Of a DNA stretch of 64,000 nucleotides, positions 17,419-27,107 are shown one piece after another (position 1 is the first letter of the stretch; each line of letters opens with the position of its first letter). Below the pieces are notes generated by a model. The model saw nothing but the letters and a program-made list of their open reading frames with translations, ran no database searches and was not told where the DNA came from. The position numbers were made by a program, and so were the translations under genes. The stretch is from Herbinix sp. (GTDB taxonomy: Bacteria > Bacillota > Clostridia > Lachnospirales > Lachnospiraceae), in the NCBI GenBank assembly GCA_029256105.1, contig JAQSYO010000020.1:1-64000 (forward strand), in the 5' to 3' direction.

Positions 17419-19020
17419 TTATCTGCGATTAATAAATTGTTTCCTGTATTGAAGCGGAGTAATGCCTTTTATTTGTACAAATTTACTAATAAAATAATCT
17501 GTGTTATTAAAACCCACCTCATTTGCAATCACATAGATCTTCTCATCGGAACGAATCAGCAGTTCGGCTGAACGGTCAATTCTATAATTGTTTAGATAAT
17601 CTTTAAAGCAGTTACCGAATTGCTTTCGAAATATCTGACCTAAGTAAGCACTATTAATATAATATTTCTCACTTAAAGATTTCAAACTTAGATTATCCAT
17701 ATAATGCTCTGTTATTTCCTTTTCAATATCTGTAAGCACACCACCGAATGTATGTTGCCTCAGCATATTTAAGTAATTAGAAAATTCCTGAGCAAATTCT
17801 TTAAAATGCTTTACACTCCCTCTTACCGCAATCTGTTTATATCCACCTTGACTAATCATCTTATAAACTTCTTCCTGGTCAAACTCCGGATCTAAATCCT
17901 TAGCCAAACTAATTAAATTGAACAAGAGATAATCCAAGTTGATTTTAATGATATCAGGTTCTGTGGCAAGTTCTTTAAAGTGATCATATACAGTATCTAT
18001 TCTGCGAATAATTGCTTCCTCATTATTTTCTTCAATGGCACGTACAAGTTCATCCATCATTTCTTTATCAATCGGATATTTATTCGTACGCATTAAGCCA
18101 GCAATTTCATCATAATAAGCGATATCCTTTTCCTTCGAAAATAATTGGAAGGTCCTTGCAATGGCTGTGGACTTATAAGATTCCGAGATCTGGCTGATAT
18201 TGTCCATCTTCTGTCCAATGTGCAGTATAACCTTATTTGATAAGACACCACTAATTTTCAGATAAAGTTTATTGATATATTCCTTTTCGCTTAGCTTGAA
18301 TTCTTCTGCTAATTTTTTGACATAGATGAAGCCTACTCCATATACACCTTCATTTGTATTTGATTCAGCATAGGCATGATACCAATGATCACCCAGATAA
18401 TCTTTCAGTGAATCATAAAGCAAATTTCGAGCTTTCAATTTACCTTCCTTTGATAGTGCGTTGAAGTTTTCATCGGTTGGGTCATATTCCATACTAATAT
18501 ATCTAACATTAAAGGCATCCGTTATATACTTATTCACATATTCTAAGCTTTCATTATCATATTTATCTGCTATTAGATTAGAAAGGTAACTGTCAAAAAC
18601 TATCTTTTCAGAATATTCAAGTTTTTTTCGATCCTCTACCTGCTTAAAATGCTGCTCCTTATAATTCTCCAAAGCTCTAACAAGCTCCTCTTTTTGGACC
18701 GGTTTTAATACATAATCGACAGCTCCGACTTTTATTGCTTTTTTCGCATATTCAAATTCATAAAAGCCACTCAATATAATAAAACGGATCTGTTTCGATA
18801 AATTGGCCCAGGTGTACTCCATGAGTTCTATTCCGTTCATTTGTGGCATCTTAATGTCGGTAATAATTAAATCAATTTCTATACTTTTCATCAATTCAAG
18901 TGCTTCGTTTCCGTTCGCAGCCTCACCACATATAGTAAAACCATATTGCTCCCAACTTATCAGTATTTTCAATCCCTGCCGTATATAAGGTTCATCATCT
19001 ACTATCATTACTTTTATCAT
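17419..19020 (-). CDS. YesN-like AraC response regulator
   Basis: A 533-aa regulator. The receiver domain (1-120) has DDEPYIRQG, phospho-Asp in LIITDIKMPQMNG near 55, and YVLKPVQK. The AraC-type DNA-binding domain occupies the last 100 residues (INSAYLGQIFRKQFG, GFNNTDYFISKFVQ). The gene overlaps the kinase stop by 26 nt and precedes the lipoprotein gene by 218 bp, so it most likely switches on the adjacent oligosaccharide transporter. Confidence 0.92.
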   Translation of the reverse strand: MIKVMIVDDEPYIRQGLKILISWEQYGFTICGEAANGNEALELMKSIEIDLIITDIKMPQMNGIELMEYTWANLSKQIRFIILSGFYEFEYAKKAIKVGAVDYVLKPVQKEELVRALENYKEQHFKQVEDRKKLEYSEKIVFDSYLSNLIADKYDNESLEYVNKYITDAFNVRYISMEYDPTDENFNALSKEGKLKARNLLYDSLKDYLGDHWYHAYAESNTNEGVYGVGFIYVKKLAEEFKLSEKEYINKLYLKISGVLSNKVILHIGQKMDNISQISESYKSTAIARTFQLFSKEKDIAYYDEIAGLMRTNKYPIDKEMMDELVRAIEENNEEAIIRRIDTVYDHFKELATEPDIIKINLDYLLFNLISLAKDLDPEFDQEEVYKMISQGGYKQIAVRGSVKHFKEFAQEFSNYLNMLRQHTFGGVLTDIEKEITEHYMDNLSLKSLSEKYYINSAYLGQIFRKQFGNCFKDYLNNYRIDRSAELLIRSDEKIYVIANEVGFNNTDYFISKFVQIKGITPLQYRKQFINRR

Positions 19021-20824
19021 CTGAAGTTACCTCCTTATTAGAAATAATATTCGAGTCAATTTCATTATCAACAACAGATAAAGGTATCCGTATCATAATA
19101 TCTGTTCCATTCTCTAATTTACTATCAATATCAAAGGTGATCTGGCCATCGGAATACATCCTGAGTCTCAAGTATGCATTCAACATACCAGTACTTTTTG
19201 ATTCATTGAGCATTTTACTATCAGCATGCTCTAACATCCACCTGATTTCATTCAAACGTTTTTCTTCAAAGCCTTTTCCATTGTCGGAGATCTCTATAAA
19301 TAAATATTCCTCATTCCTCGTTATTGTCAACGAAATGACACCTTCTTCTGTCGTCGCTTCAATCCCATGAACGCATGCATTTTCTACAAAGCTGCTAATG
19401 GTAAGCTTTGGTATCCGATATTGATTGCAATTATCCATAATGTAATGATAAAACTTAATTTTATCTCCAAAACGATATTTCTGTATGTTAATATACTTTT
19501 CTATGAAGCTCATTTCTTCTTCGATGGTGATAAAATCAAAACCCCAGTTCATGCTCTTCCGAAATAATACGGCAAGTTCACCAATGATATTCGCAGTTTC
19601 ACTCTCACCTTTCAGTAAACTCCTCATGCGGATTGTCTCAAGTGTATTGAATAGGAAATGCGGATTAACCTGGCTTTGAATCGCTTTCAGTTCCGCCTGT
19701 TTCTTGGATAGCTCCAGCGTTTGCTTTTCAGCATTTCCCTTGAATACGACTTCAATCAAATCCTTAATTTTAATTACCATCATATTATAACTATGAATCA
19801 GCTTTCCTATCTCATCTTCTCCTTCTTTAATGCTGATAACTTCAAACTGTTCCTTTTCAACTTTTTTCATATATGCAGCTACGATTGATAATCTATGGCT
19901 AATGGATTTACCGACAAGATAAATCAACAAGGTAGGTATCAGAAGGTTCAAAAGAATTAGAAATAGCATCGCTTTATTTTGAAATAATACACTCCAAAAA
20001 GGAGCACTCTTTGCAAGTATTACGACCTCCCATTCCTGGTTTCCCTTACGAAATGACTTTTCCATCGTGCTTTCCTTCTCATCAAGAGAAACCGCTTCAG
20101 TAAATACCTTCATTCCACTTGTATTAGGTAGGTTAGAAAACAAGATATAATCGTTATTCCTAACATAAATTTCACCATTTATTTTCTCATTTAAAACATC
20201 CTTCAACATTGCATTATAGTCAATGTCAATCTTTAAGACTTTTTCAATCCCTTTATTCCCGAAATTATCCAATTTACGTATGATACTTATTGTTCTACAA
20301 GATCCACTTCCCGGTATAAATTTTTTTGTTTCATCGTAATAAACATAAAGGAAAATATCTTGCCCACTATCTATAAATGCTTGATACCACTGAGTATCTC
20401 TAGCCGTATCTAATGTTGAAATCTTACCTCCACCCAGTATCGTACCATTATCCGCAAAAATTTCTATTTTATAAAGCAAGCCGTAATTGTAATTGTAACT
20501 CAAACTGTTATTTTGTAACAATCGTGTATAATGATCATAATAATCTATATAACTTGTATATTTCTTATTCAGAAAACTGTTAAGTAAACTGTCAGTATAA
20601 AGATTATTGGTAAACAGAATACTCGCATCCACCTTCTCGCTTAAGTTATATTCAACTCTTTCCATTACATGAAGCAGATCTCTCATCTGGCTCTCTTTGG
20701 AATTGGCATTCACATTGTACATTATAAAAGCATCCGTCAGAATGATTGGTAATAGTACGCAGACGACGTAAATCAACAGTAGTTTATTCCTTATTGTTAA
20801 ATTATTAAAATATAATTTTTTCAT
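18995..20824 (-). CDS. YesM-like sensor histidine kinase
   Basis: A 609-aa kinase. TM1 is at about 13-35, a large extracytoplasmic Cache-type sensor region at 36-285, TM2 at about 290-315, then HAMP. The His_kinase domain has SQVNPHFLFNTLETIRM, and the HATPase has SFVENACVHG and DNGKGF. The ATG at 20824 is chosen because GAGGGAAGAG precedes it by about 6 nt; a TTG further up would place that site inside the gene. It pairs with the overlapping YesN-like gene. Confidence 0.92.
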   Translation of the reverse strand: MKKLYFNNLTIRNKLLLIYVVCVLLPIILTDAFIMYNVNANSKESQMRDLLHVMERVEYNLSEKVDASILFTNNLYTDSLLNSFLNKKYTSYIDYYDHYTRLLQNNSLSYNYNYGLLYKIEIFADNGTILGGGKISTLDTARDTQWYQAFIDSGQDIFLYVYYDETKKFIPGSGSCRTISIIRKLDNFGNKGIEKVLKIDIDYNAMLKDVLNEKINGEIYVRNNDYILFSNLPNTSGMKVFTEAVSLDEKESTMEKSFRKGNQEWEVVILAKSAPFWSVLFQNKAMLFLILLNLLIPTLLIYLVGKSISHRLSIVAAYMKKVEKEQFEVISIKEGEDEIGKLIHSYNMMVIKIKDLIEVVFKGNAEKQTLELSKKQAELKAIQSQVNPHFLFNTLETIRMRSLLKGESETANIIGELAVLFRKSMNWGFDFITIEEEMSFIEKYINIQKYRFGDKIKFYHYIMDNCNQYRIPKLTISSFVENACVHGIEATTEEGVISLTITRNEEYLFIEISDNGKGFEEKRLNEIRWMLEHADSKMLNESKSTGMLNAYLRLRMYSDGQITFDIDSKLENGTDIMIRIPLSVVDNEIDSNIISNKEVTSDDKSNDSR

Positions 20825-21045
20825 CGAATACTCTTCCCTCAATATAAGTATAGTAACTTAGTAAACGCACAAAACTATTGTCAGTATAATTTTACACAAA
20901 AAAATAGATTATATCAAGCTATTCATGTTTAGAAGGTAAATCCCCACTAACATTCTGATAAAATATCCCTTTTCTGACATAAAAATGTACCAATTTGTTA
21001 ACAAAAATTCTTTATTCTATCCATAATTTAATCATAAATACCATT

Positions 21046-21155
21046 TATACTAATAACTAGAAAGTGATTATTTTCACTCTCCTCCTCCCTACATTATAGA
21101 ATAAAAAGAGGGTGTCACATAGCTTAGAGCATGGACACCTTCTTTCTTGTTTTTA
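21046..21155 (+). ncRNA. Candidate small RNA A (tandem copy 1)
   Basis: A TATACT box (21046-21051) is followed by a short stem with the pattern GA-x-AGTG...CACT-x-TC, then a C-rich unpaired run (CTCCTCCTCCCTAC). It ends in an 11-bp hairpin (AAGAGGGTGTC with GACACCTTCTT) and a T-rich tail. The same order of parts recurs 211 bp downstream. C-rich loops that pair with ribosome-binding sites are usual in firmicute regulatory RNAs. No clear -35 box is seen, so transcription is not certain. Confidence 0.4.
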
Positions 21156-21256
21156 TTTATACATATGAAATAATTTTTTTTAGTTTTCTTTATAATTTCT
21201 TTTTCTTCTTCACTTTTATTTTATAAAATAGTCACATTATGTACACATTTTATTTA

Positions 21257-21376
21257 TATACTATAACCAGACAGTGATAAAACACTTTCTACTCCCACCC
21301 TATTATACGCTATAGTTATACAGCACCCCTGCTGTATAACAGAAGGGAACTCATTTTAAGATGAGTTCCCTTTTTC
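21257..21376 (+). ncRNA. Candidate small RNA B (tandem copy 2)
   Basis: A TATACT box (21257-21262) is followed by GACAGTG...CACTTTC, the C-rich run CTACTCCCACCCTA, a 9-bp palindromic hairpin (21318-21339), and a strong terminator (GGGAACTCAT with ATGAGTTCCC, then five T). The first 60 nt align with copy A at roughly 70 percent by eye. The final hairpin also serves as terminator for the convergent CBS-domain gene ending at 21384. Confidence 0.4.
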
Positions 21377-21383
21377 ATTTTCA

Positions 21384-22754
21384 CTATTCTTCAGGTTGTG
21401 AATTTTCATCTTTTGGGGGAAATTCCTCCGACTCCGAAACCTCAGGTTCTTTTGTTATCCGTACTCGCTGAGTCATCTTATTTTTCGTCTCTAATACATC
21501 GAAACGATATCCTTGAAAGTTTAACGTAGCATTTTCACCATCGCCTGGAATTCGATCCAACAGTGAAATAAGTAGTCCATTCAAGGTGTCATAGTCCTCA
21601 TTATATAGGGCGATATCCAATTCATCCTCAAGTTCTTCTAGACTAATGGAACCTTTCACAGTAACACTATCCTCATCAACAGAAAGAATCATGCTCTCCT
21701 CAACATCATATTCATCCTGTATATTTCCGACGATCTCCTCCAAGAAATCCTCCATTGCAACTAAACCCGCTGTTTGACCATATTCATCAATAACAATAGC
21801 CATATGAATGTTTTTCAATTGCATCTCATGAAAAAGAATATTGATATTTTGGGAATCCGGGACAAAGTAAGGTTCTCTTGCAATTTCGTTAAGTGTTTTA
21901 TGTTTTAACTCCTCTGATATGTATGCACCAATGACATCCTTCATGTGTAGAATGCCGATTACATTATCTCGGTTCCCTTCATATAAAGGGTATCTGGAAT
22001 AGTTTTCAGATAACATAAAACGAAGAGCATCTTCGATTGTCATCTCTGCATTTACTGCAATTATTTTCTTTTTATGAGTCATGATATCTTGTGCTTCTTT
22101 ATCGCCAAGTTCAATGATATTTGATATCATTTCAACCTCCCCGGCATCAAATACACCCTGTTCATGGCCTTCATTCACCATAGAGATTATTTCTTCTTCC
22201 GTCACATTGTCGGTAAGTTCAGAAGGCTTAATACCAAAAATAAAAAGTACCAAGTTCATCGCTTTTTCTATCACCCAAGCAAAGGGACCAAACAAAAAAC
22301 CAAATAGACGAATGAAACCAACCAACTGATAAATCATTACTCCTGAATACTTTATAGCAAATTTCTTAGGCAGGATTGTACCAAAGAGTACGGTACCGAG
22401 TGCGAGCACAACCGTGAATAAGATATAGTAGAACGGTCTGATGATATTTAAATCTGCTCTTATACCACTTTTAACTATGGTTGCTTCAATACGTGGCAGA
22501 AAATAAGAAAAAAAGGTCATACCAAGAATAACATGTGTAGAACTTAATAACAGTTCTAACACATTCAGATACCTGTTAGGCTTTTCCAATATTTTCAGAA
22601 TTGCCTGTGCACTTTTTAACCCATTTTCCGCTTTCTTTTTGACACTATTCTCATTTACATTAACCAGTGCTGCTTCCGCACTAGATATCATTGCATTAAA
22701 AAGTATCAAAAGCAAAATAATAACCATTCCCGATATGGGATTGCCCTCGTCCAT
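21384..22754 (-). CDS. CNNM/CorC-type membrane protein (DUF21, CBS pair, CorC_HlyC)
   Basis: A 456-aa protein. The DUF21 membrane domain (about 8-190) has four hydrophobic segments; the CBS pair (about 205-335) has DIMTHKKKI and HMKDVIGAY; the C-terminal CorC_HlyC domain is at about 345-430 (VKGSISLEELEDEL, DTLNGLLISLL). The family is linked to magnesium and cobalt efflux; the old name hemolysin-like is misleading. It is last in the rex-acpS-alr-mazF run, 31 bp after mazF, with a strong terminator at 21344-21376. Confidence 0.9.
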   Translation of the reverse strand: MDEGNPISGMVIILLLILFNAMISSAEAALVNVNENSVKKKAENGLKSAQAILKILEKPNRYLNVLELLLSSTHVILGMTFFSYFLPRIEATIVKSGIRADLNIIRPFYYILFTVVLALGTVLFGTILPKKFAIKYSGVMIYQLVGFIRLFGFLFGPFAWVIEKAMNLVLFIFGIKPSELTDNVTEEEIISMVNEGHEQGVFDAGEVEMISNIIELGDKEAQDIMTHKKKIIAVNAEMTIEDALRFMLSENYSRYPLYEGNRDNVIGILHMKDVIGAYISEELKHKTLNEIAREPYFVPDSQNINILFHEMQLKNIHMAIVIDEYGQTAGLVAMEDFLEEIVGNIQDEYDVEESMILSVDEDSVTVKGSISLEELEDELDIALYNEDYDTLNGLLISLLDRIPGDGENATLNFQGYRFDVLETKNKMTQRVRITKEPEVSESEEFPPKDENSQPEE

Positions 22755-22785
22755 TGTATGATATTACTCCTTTTTCCTATCGTAT

Positions 22786-23142
22786 TTATCTAAAATATGT
22801 ATCTAAAGAAAAACTAATGATAAGGGCCTTATCAATTTTCTTTAATACATCTCTGTCCAAATGACAAACTTTTTCTTTTAATCTTGATTTGTCAATCGTT
22901 CTGACTTGTTCTAATAAAATTACAGAATCCTTTACTATTCCATATTTTTCAGCATCCAATTCCACATGGGTAGGTAGCTTTGCTTTATTCATTTTCGATG
23001 TAATGGCCGCACATATTACGGTAGGACTATGTTTATTTCCTGTATCATTCTGAATTATCAGAACCGGCCTGACACCACCCTGTTCGGATCCGACCACAGG
23101 CCTTAAATCCGCATAGAAGATATCTCCTCTTTTAATTACCAC
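22786..23142 (-). CDS. MazF/EndoA-type mRNA endoribonuclease toxin
   Basis: A 118-aa PemK/MazF-fold ribonuclease close to B. subtilis EndoA ([51 protein letters not shown]). The family cuts single-stranded mRNA at short motifs. GTG at 23142 is chosen because GGAG lies 9 nt upstream; the GTG at 23151 is too close to it. In bacilli an antitoxin gene sits between alr and the toxin, but here only 85 bp separate them and no antitoxin is visible nearby. Confidence 0.92.
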   Translation of the reverse strand: MVIKRGDIFYADLRPVVGSEQGGVRPVLIIQNDTGNKHSPTVICAAITSKMNKAKLPTHVELDAEKYGIVKDSVILLEQVRTIDKSRLKEKVCHLDRDVLKKIDKALIISFSLDTYFR

Positions 23143-23227
23143 TTTATTCACACTCCAATATTAGGCTTAACTTTATTATTGCCACTTTCTTCGTGTGTAT
23201 TCCATAAAGTGTATTCGTTTTTACAGA

Positions 23228-24379
23228 TTATTCTTGCTCCGGTCCGAAATATACCCGAGGAATTCTCTTCCCAACCGTACATAATAGCTCATAAGCAAAG
23301 GAATGGGACCACTCGGCTAACTCTTCAGCCGAAATAAATGAATCCGCATCTTTTCCTAAAAGTGTTACTGCATCCCCCTGTTGCACATCAGGTATATTGG
23401 TAACATCTACCATGAATTGATCCATACAGATTCTACCAACGATAGGTGCATATTGTCCATGGATAATAACTTTGCCTAGGTTAGTTAAATTTCTGGAATA
23501 ACCATCGGCATATCCGACTGGAATGGTTGCTATACGAGTTTTTTTCTTAGTGACATAAGCAGCGCCATAACTGACTCCGACTCCTGCTTCAACATCTTTT
23601 ACATAAATTACATGAGTTTTTAATTCCATAGCAGGTATCAGTTTAATATCTTGTTTGTTTACCTGATCTGATGGGTATATTCCATAGGTTACAATACCAC
23701 ATCGAACCATATTAAAATAAGCCTCAGGAAATTCAATAATCCCCGCACTGTTTGCAATATGCTTCATTGGTATTTGTATTTGTTCCTGTTCCAGTATATT
23801 AATAAATTTTATATATCGTTCTAATTGATTATTAGCACTGGTCTTATCTGCTTCGTCAGCACAAGCAAAATGTGAAAACAACCCTTCCATTGCTATATTT
23901 TCAAGTGCTGCAATTCGCTTAATTTCATCTATGCTTTCTAATGAATCTGTAAATCCAATCCGGTTCATACCAGTATCAATTTTTATATGTATTTTAGCTA
24001 TCTTTCCCTGCTTTTTTGCCTCCAAAGAAAGTGCTTCTGCCATTTCATATTGAAAAACTGTTTGTGCCACATCATATGCTACTACCAAATCATATTGCTC
24101 TATTGGTGTATAACCGAGAATTAATATCGGTTTATCAATTCCACTTTCCCGAAGCTCAACAGCCTCCTCGATAATTGCCACTCCGTAGTAATCAATCAAA
24201 TCACTTGTGCCAATGGATTTTGCCAATGGAACTGCACCGTGACCATAAGCATCTGCCTTTATAATTGCCATCAGTTTTGTATTTGAACTGATCTTACTTC
24301 TAATCTCTGAAAGATTATGCCAAATTGCATTTAAATCAACATTCGCCTGTACTCTATAATATTTTTCACGATTCTGCAT
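23228..24379 (-). CDS. alr: Alanine racemase
   Basis: A fold-III PLP enzyme of 383 aa that makes D-alanine for peptidoglycan. The PLP lysine is in MAIIKADAYGHG near 40, and the catalytic Tyr is in GVSYGAAYV on the partner subunit. GYADGYSR and RICMDQFMVDVT are further family marks. The ATG at 24379 has a GAGGA site 7 nt upstream; an ATG 18 nt earlier is possible. It lies between nnr and mazF, the usual firmicute order. Confidence 0.97.
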   Translation of the reverse strand: MQNREKYYRVQANVDLNAIWHNLSEIRSKISSNTKLMAIIKADAYGHGAVPLAKSIGTSDLIDYYGVAIIEEAVELRESGIDKPILILGYTPIEQYDLVVAYDVAQTVFQYEMAEALSLEAKKQGKIAKIHIKIDTGMNRIGFTDSLESIDEIKRIAALENIAMEGLFSHFACADEADKTSANNQLERYIKFINILEQEQIQIPMKHIANSAGIIEFPEAYFNMVRCGIVTYGIYPSDQVNKQDIKLIPAMELKTHVIYVKDVEAGVGVSYGAAYVTKKKTRIATIPVGYADGYSRNLTNLGKVIIHGQYAPIVGRICMDQFMVDVTNIPDVQQGDAVTLLGKDADSFISAEELAEWSHSFAYELLCTVGKRIPRVYFGPEQE

Positions 24380-24465
24380 ATTGTATTCCTCATTCATAAT
24401 ACGTATCTAACCTTTCTTCAAATTGGATCCTTACTTTTGAAACTGTACTGGTTATAGCTGCGAAA

Positions 24466-26019
24466 CTATTCTATATTATTTAATACCTTCTCAATTGAAT
24501 CAATGATGTCGCTTGCCATCATGGAATATGCTCCCTTTTGTTTTGCTGCGTAATCTCCAGCCAAGCCGTGTATATAAACTGCCAAACAGGTGGCATCGTA
24601 GGGTGTCATACCTTGAGCAATAAATGCAGCTATGATACCTGTCAGAACATCACCACTGCCTCCGGTAGCCATTCCATTGTTACCAGATATATTTATATAT
24701 CTACTCTGAGACTGTACGACCATTGTCCGCGCATCCTTGATTGCATATATTAACTTATTATTATAAGAACATTGACCAGCAGTGTCAATCAGATTATTGG
24801 CTATATCAGAAACTGAACCTCCAATAAGTCTTGCCAACTCCATCAAATGAGGTGTTAAAATAGTATGTTCCTTTAGTAATTTAGCTAAGTAATCCAAACG
24901 CTCTTGGATGTTTAAGTGCTGCTCTATTTGGCTCTGATTGTCTAGTTTTTTTGATAAGAGTGTAATACCATCCGCATCAATGATTACCGGTACGATTGCT
25001 TTTGTTATCACTGTCTCCAACAATTCCTGCGCCATTTGTGACTGACCCAGACCGGGACCGATGACGATTACCGATGCCCAGGATAAATTAACTAAAAGCT
25101 CTTGCTGTCTTTTGACTGAATCAAGTTCCTCATCATCATATGCTGCAAACAAAGCCTCTGGTAATAAAGTCTGTAGTATTACTCGGTTTACACTAGCAGT
25201 AAGTACCTTTACAAGTCCTGCACCACTTCGGTAAGCTGCCTTCGCTGAAAGATACGCTGCTCCGCTCATTCCTTTACTCCCGGCAATTACCAAAACCTTC
25301 CCGTAGCTTCCTTTATGGCTGTAATTTTTCCTGCTGGGTAATCGTTTTAGATCAAAAGGCTCATAATAAAAAGAGTCAATCTCATCCTGCATTGTTACCA
25401 TCTTAGGAAAACCGATGTCAACAACCGTTATCTCGCCAGCATATAAGGCACCTGGATAGAACAATAACCCAAGTTTGTTATAACCAAAGGTAATCGTATA
25501 ATCTGCCTTAACGGCAATATTCATAACACTGGCATTGTCAGTCGAAATTCCCGAGGGAATATCTACCGCATATATAATATTAGCATTCTGATTGATCTGT
25601 CTAATAACTTCTTCCTGCAATCCAATTACCGGTCTTGATAAGCCCACTCCAAAAATTGCATCAATTATTATATTATATTCATGAAGCTTGTTGTAGTTTT
25701 CTATCGGAATGCCTAAATTCCTTGCTATTTCTAATTGGGCTTTTAGTTGGATTGAGGCTTTATCTTCCTCTCCAATAAAAAGAATCGCAACCTGATAGCC
25801 CTGTAAATACAGAATTCTACCTGCTGCGATTCCATCTCCGCCATTATTACCAGAACCGCATACAGCTAATATCCGGTCCGATTTGTCTATCCGCTTTTTC
25901 ATAACTGCAACTACTTCCTTCGCTGCACGTTCCATTAAAACCATAGAAGGTATTTTAGCTACCTCCACAGAATAATCATCAATTTTCTTCATACGTTTCG
26001 AATCAACAGCGTATTTCAT
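24466..26019 (-). CDS. nnr: Bifunctional NAD(P)HX epimerase/dehydratase
   Basis: A 517-aa fusion for nicotinamide-nucleotide repair. The N-terminal epimerase domain (1-215) has AVCGSGNNGGDGIAAGR and AVDIPSGIS; the C-terminal ADP-dependent dehydratase domain (about 225-515) has VIGPGLGQS, VIIDADGI, ILTPHLMELARL and the nucleotide-binding MATGGSGDVLTG. It restores damaged hydrated NAD(P)H. Its ATG overlaps the stop of acpS (ATGA). Confidence 0.96.
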   Translation of the reverse strand: MKYAVDSKRMKKIDDYSVEVAKIPSMVLMERAAKEVVAVMKKRIDKSDRILAVCGSGNNGGDGIAAGRILYLQGYQVAILFIGEEDKASIQLKAQLEIARNLGIPIENYNKLHEYNIIIDAIFGVGLSRPVIGLQEEVIRQINQNANIIYAVDIPSGISTDNASVMNIAVKADYTITFGYNKLGLLFYPGALYAGEITVVDIGFPKMVTMQDEIDSFYYEPFDLKRLPSRKNYSHKGSYGKVLVIAGSKGMSGAAYLSAKAAYRSGAGLVKVLTASVNRVILQTLLPEALFAAYDDEELDSVKRQQELLVNLSWASVIVIGPGLGQSQMAQELLETVITKAIVPVIIDADGITLLSKKLDNQSQIEQHLNIQERLDYLAKLLKEHTILTPHLMELARLIGGSVSDIANNLIDTAGQCSYNNKLIYAIKDARTMVVQSQSRYINISGNNGMATGGSGDVLTGIIAAFIAQGMTPYDATCLAVYIHGLAGDYAAKQKGAYSMMASDIIDSIEKVLNNIE

Positions 26020-26381
26020 GCTCCTGCCTCCCCTACAACAAATGCATTGCTGTAGTCCTTCGTATTCGATATAGATACATGAATGAAAGTTGTTCCTTGT
26101 TGCTTTGCGAGTTCTGCCGCTTTTCCATATAATTCTACGTAAGGCTTTCCCTCTGAATTGCGAAGTACTTCGATATCAATTGGAGTAAATCCTCGAAATC
26201 CGGTTCCAAACATTTTTGCAACTGCTTCCTTCACAGCAAAATTATCTGCTGCTTTTTTTAAATCCGATTTAAATAGTTCTATCTCACGTTTTGTATAGCA
26301 TCTATTAAGAAAGCTATCTTTTTGACAGGCTCGAACCACACGATTTACTTCGATTAAGTCCACTCCAATTCCGGTAATCAT
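26016..26381 (-). CDS. acpS: Holo-[acyl-carrier-protein] synthase
   Basis: A 121-aa phosphopantetheinyl transferase of usual length. Magnesium-binding Asp is in GIGVDLIEV and Glu in FAVKEAVAK; the C terminus VSISNTKDYSNAFV is typical. It loads acyl carrier protein with phosphopantetheine from CoA. The start at 26381 follows GGAGG by 6 nt. It is coupled to nnr by a 4-nt overlap. Confidence 0.96.
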   Translation of the reverse strand: MITGIGVDLIEVNRVVRACQKDSFLNRCYTKREIELFKSDLKKAADNFAVKEAVAKMFGTGFRGFTPIDIEVLRNSEGKPYVELYGKAAELAKQQGTTFIHVSISNTKDYSNAFVVGEAGA

Positions 26382-26459
26382 CTTAACCTCCAATTACATG
26401 CTAAAAGTCCTGTATGCTTATATAAACTTTTTGCACGCATTCAAATAACATCTGCAGAT

Positions 26460-27071
26460 TTACTTCACATCATTCTCATTGTCAAATAGTTCCATTATCT
26501 CGGCGCCAAGTATATCATGCATATATGTATATATCAATGTATTTTTCGTTTCTAAATCTTGCTTTATTAGAATTTTATTCTTCAATTCTTCTCTGACACC
26601 GGCAATCCAGTCTGATATTTTCTTAATTTCATCCTTATTATCTTCCAAACGGCTGTAACAATTATCTATGCTTTCCACCATAAGTGCTTCATTTACTTCT
26701 TTAATTTGATAGGGGATATCAGCAAGCTCGTCCATCCATTCCGTAATTTTTACATTAATCTCATTAATATATTGCTTGTTTTTGTCTAATTTCTTTTCTT
26801 TTGCTTTTCCAAGTAAATCCGTACCGATATCCATGTTAACCATAATATCCTTCATCAGGCTGTTCTTTAACTTCTTTATATCCTTGATGTCATTAACTAA
26901 TTTACCCTGTTTTTTTAGAAGATTATTAACCTTTTGCTCCAGATCATTAATTTCTACGGTCTTCTGGTCATCGTTAAACAATTCATACCAACGTGTATCA
27001 AGGGTAAGAATTGGTAGTTTTTTGTTCTTTACAACTTTTTGAAAATCAGGTTTTCTTTCTTTTTTTGCCAT
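26460..27071 (-). CDS. Coiled-coil protein of unknown function
   Basis: A 203-aa, highly charged protein with no signal peptide or membrane helix. Heptad-like stretches (about 38-90 and 100-180: EINDLEQKVNNLLKKQ, DNKDEIKKISDWIAG) indicate long coiled coils. I do not recognise a family. It lies between rex and acpS in what looks like one operon (37 bp after rex), so it may be a conserved lineage gene, but the context does not reveal a job. Confidence 0.7.
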   Translation of the reverse strand: MAKKERKPDFQKVVKNKKLPILTLDTRWYELFNDDQKTVEINDLEQKVNNLLKKQGKLVNDIKDIKKLKNSLMKDIMVNMDIGTDLLGKAKEKKLDKNKQYINEINVKITEWMDELADIPYQIKEVNEALMVESIDNCYSRLEDNKDEIKKISDWIAGVREELKNKILIKQDLETKNTLIYTYMHDILGAEIMELFDNENDVK

Positions 27072-27107
27072 ACGTAGACATCCGATCCTTCCTAGATTAT
27101 TTCTACG

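Noticed and set aside
20995-21006. TTTGTTAACAAA palindrome as a possible Rex box
   Set aside because: Rex sites need TTGTTAA and TTAACAA separated by about 4 bp; here the halves overlap, and no redox gene starts here.
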